Shown here: in pieces, positions 6,119 through 6,157 of the stretch | How positions within the stretch are numbered: the first letter of the stretch is position 1 | How the letters are laid out: each line of letters opens with the position of its first letter | Source: an uncultured Eubacteriales bacterium | GTDB lineage: Bacteria; Bacillota; Clostridia; Oscillospirales; CAG-272 | DNA length: 6,157 nucleotides | Assembly: GCA_900547725.1 (NCBI GenBank) | Contig: URHR01000097.1 | Span: 1-6,157, forward strand | Reading direction: 5' to 3' | Notes under the pieces: model-generated | Told to the model about the DNA's origin: nothing | Seen by the model: only the letters and a program-made list of their open reading frames with translations | The model's database searches: none | Made by a program: the position numbers and the translations under genes

Positions 6119-6142
6119 AGGGGCTTCTTGAAAGAAGCCCCT
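6119..6142 (+). repeat. GC-rich hairpin downstream of mrnC, terminator-like or dispersed palindrome
   Basis: Bases 6119-6128 pair perfectly with 6133-6142 around a TTGA-A-type 4-nt loop. It starts 33 bp after the mrnC stop. No T-run follows (the next bases are CTGGACTCCCC), so it is a poor classical intrinsic terminator, though a hairpin alone may protect or end the transcript. From memory, similar GGGGCTTCTT...AAGAAGCCCC palindromes recur between genes in gut Clostridia, which would make it a dispersed repeat. The single copy seen here cannot prove that. Confidence 0.5.
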
Positions 6143-6157
6143 CTGGACTCCCCAAGA

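Noticed and set aside
1..6157. CRISPR array, tRNA/rRNA genes, transposase, phage or defence module
   Set aside because: No spaced direct repeats, cloverleaf-like segment, transposase motifs or defence-system domains were seen. The only regular repeat is the protein-coding LRR array.

Overview
The window looks like chromosomal DNA from a GC-rich, low-copy-gene Gram-positive bacterium, most likely a Clostridia (Oscillospiraceae-like) member of the Bacillota. The grounds are a Mini-ribonuclease III, a DUF1836 regulator, a DHHW-family protein, a BspA-type leucine-rich-repeat lipoprotein, strong GGAGG-type ribosome sites and three near-consensus sigma-A promoters, each with a 17-bp spacer. No phage, transposase, CRISPR, tRNA or rRNA is visible.

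The left third (about 1-1760) is transcribed leftward. A strong promoter at 1731-1759 drives a secreted BspA-like lipoprotein (746-1702), followed after 69 bp by an Sfp-type 4'-phosphopantetheinyl transferase (65-676). A perfect 17-bp hairpin at 1-39 may end that transcript. The carrier-protein partner of the transferase is not in the window.

The middle (about 1818-4796) is a rightward two-gene operon. An extended -10 promoter (1818-1846) drives an MBOAT O-acyltransferase (1890-3320). Twelve bases later comes a membrane-anchored DHHW/AlgX-AlgJ-like protein (3333-4721), and a clear intrinsic terminator follows (4747-4796). By analogy with AlgI/AlgJ/AlgX and PatA/PatB, the MBOAT protein would pass acyl groups across the membrane and the DHHW partner would deliver them to a cell-surface glycan. 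The DHHW protein keeps Asp-His-His-Trp but has Phe where the family's Ser nucleophile is expected, so it may be a pseudoenzyme or a binding/adaptor subunit.

The right part (about 4819-6157) is a second rightward unit: a promoter, a roughly 150-nt structured leader, a DUF1836/YkrK-like putative regulator with a MerR-like helix-turn-helix (5003-5731), and Mini-III RNase (5658-6086), which matures 23S rRNA ends. These two genes overlap by 74 bp in different frames, so coupled translation is likely. A GC-rich hairpin (6119-6142) lies near the right edge.

Most of the content is ordinary. The items most worth a second look are the Ser-less DHHW protein next to an apparently intact MBOAT gene, the long leader with hairpins and a possible Arg-rich small ORF, and the regulator/RNase overlap. 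I see no convincing wholly new system.
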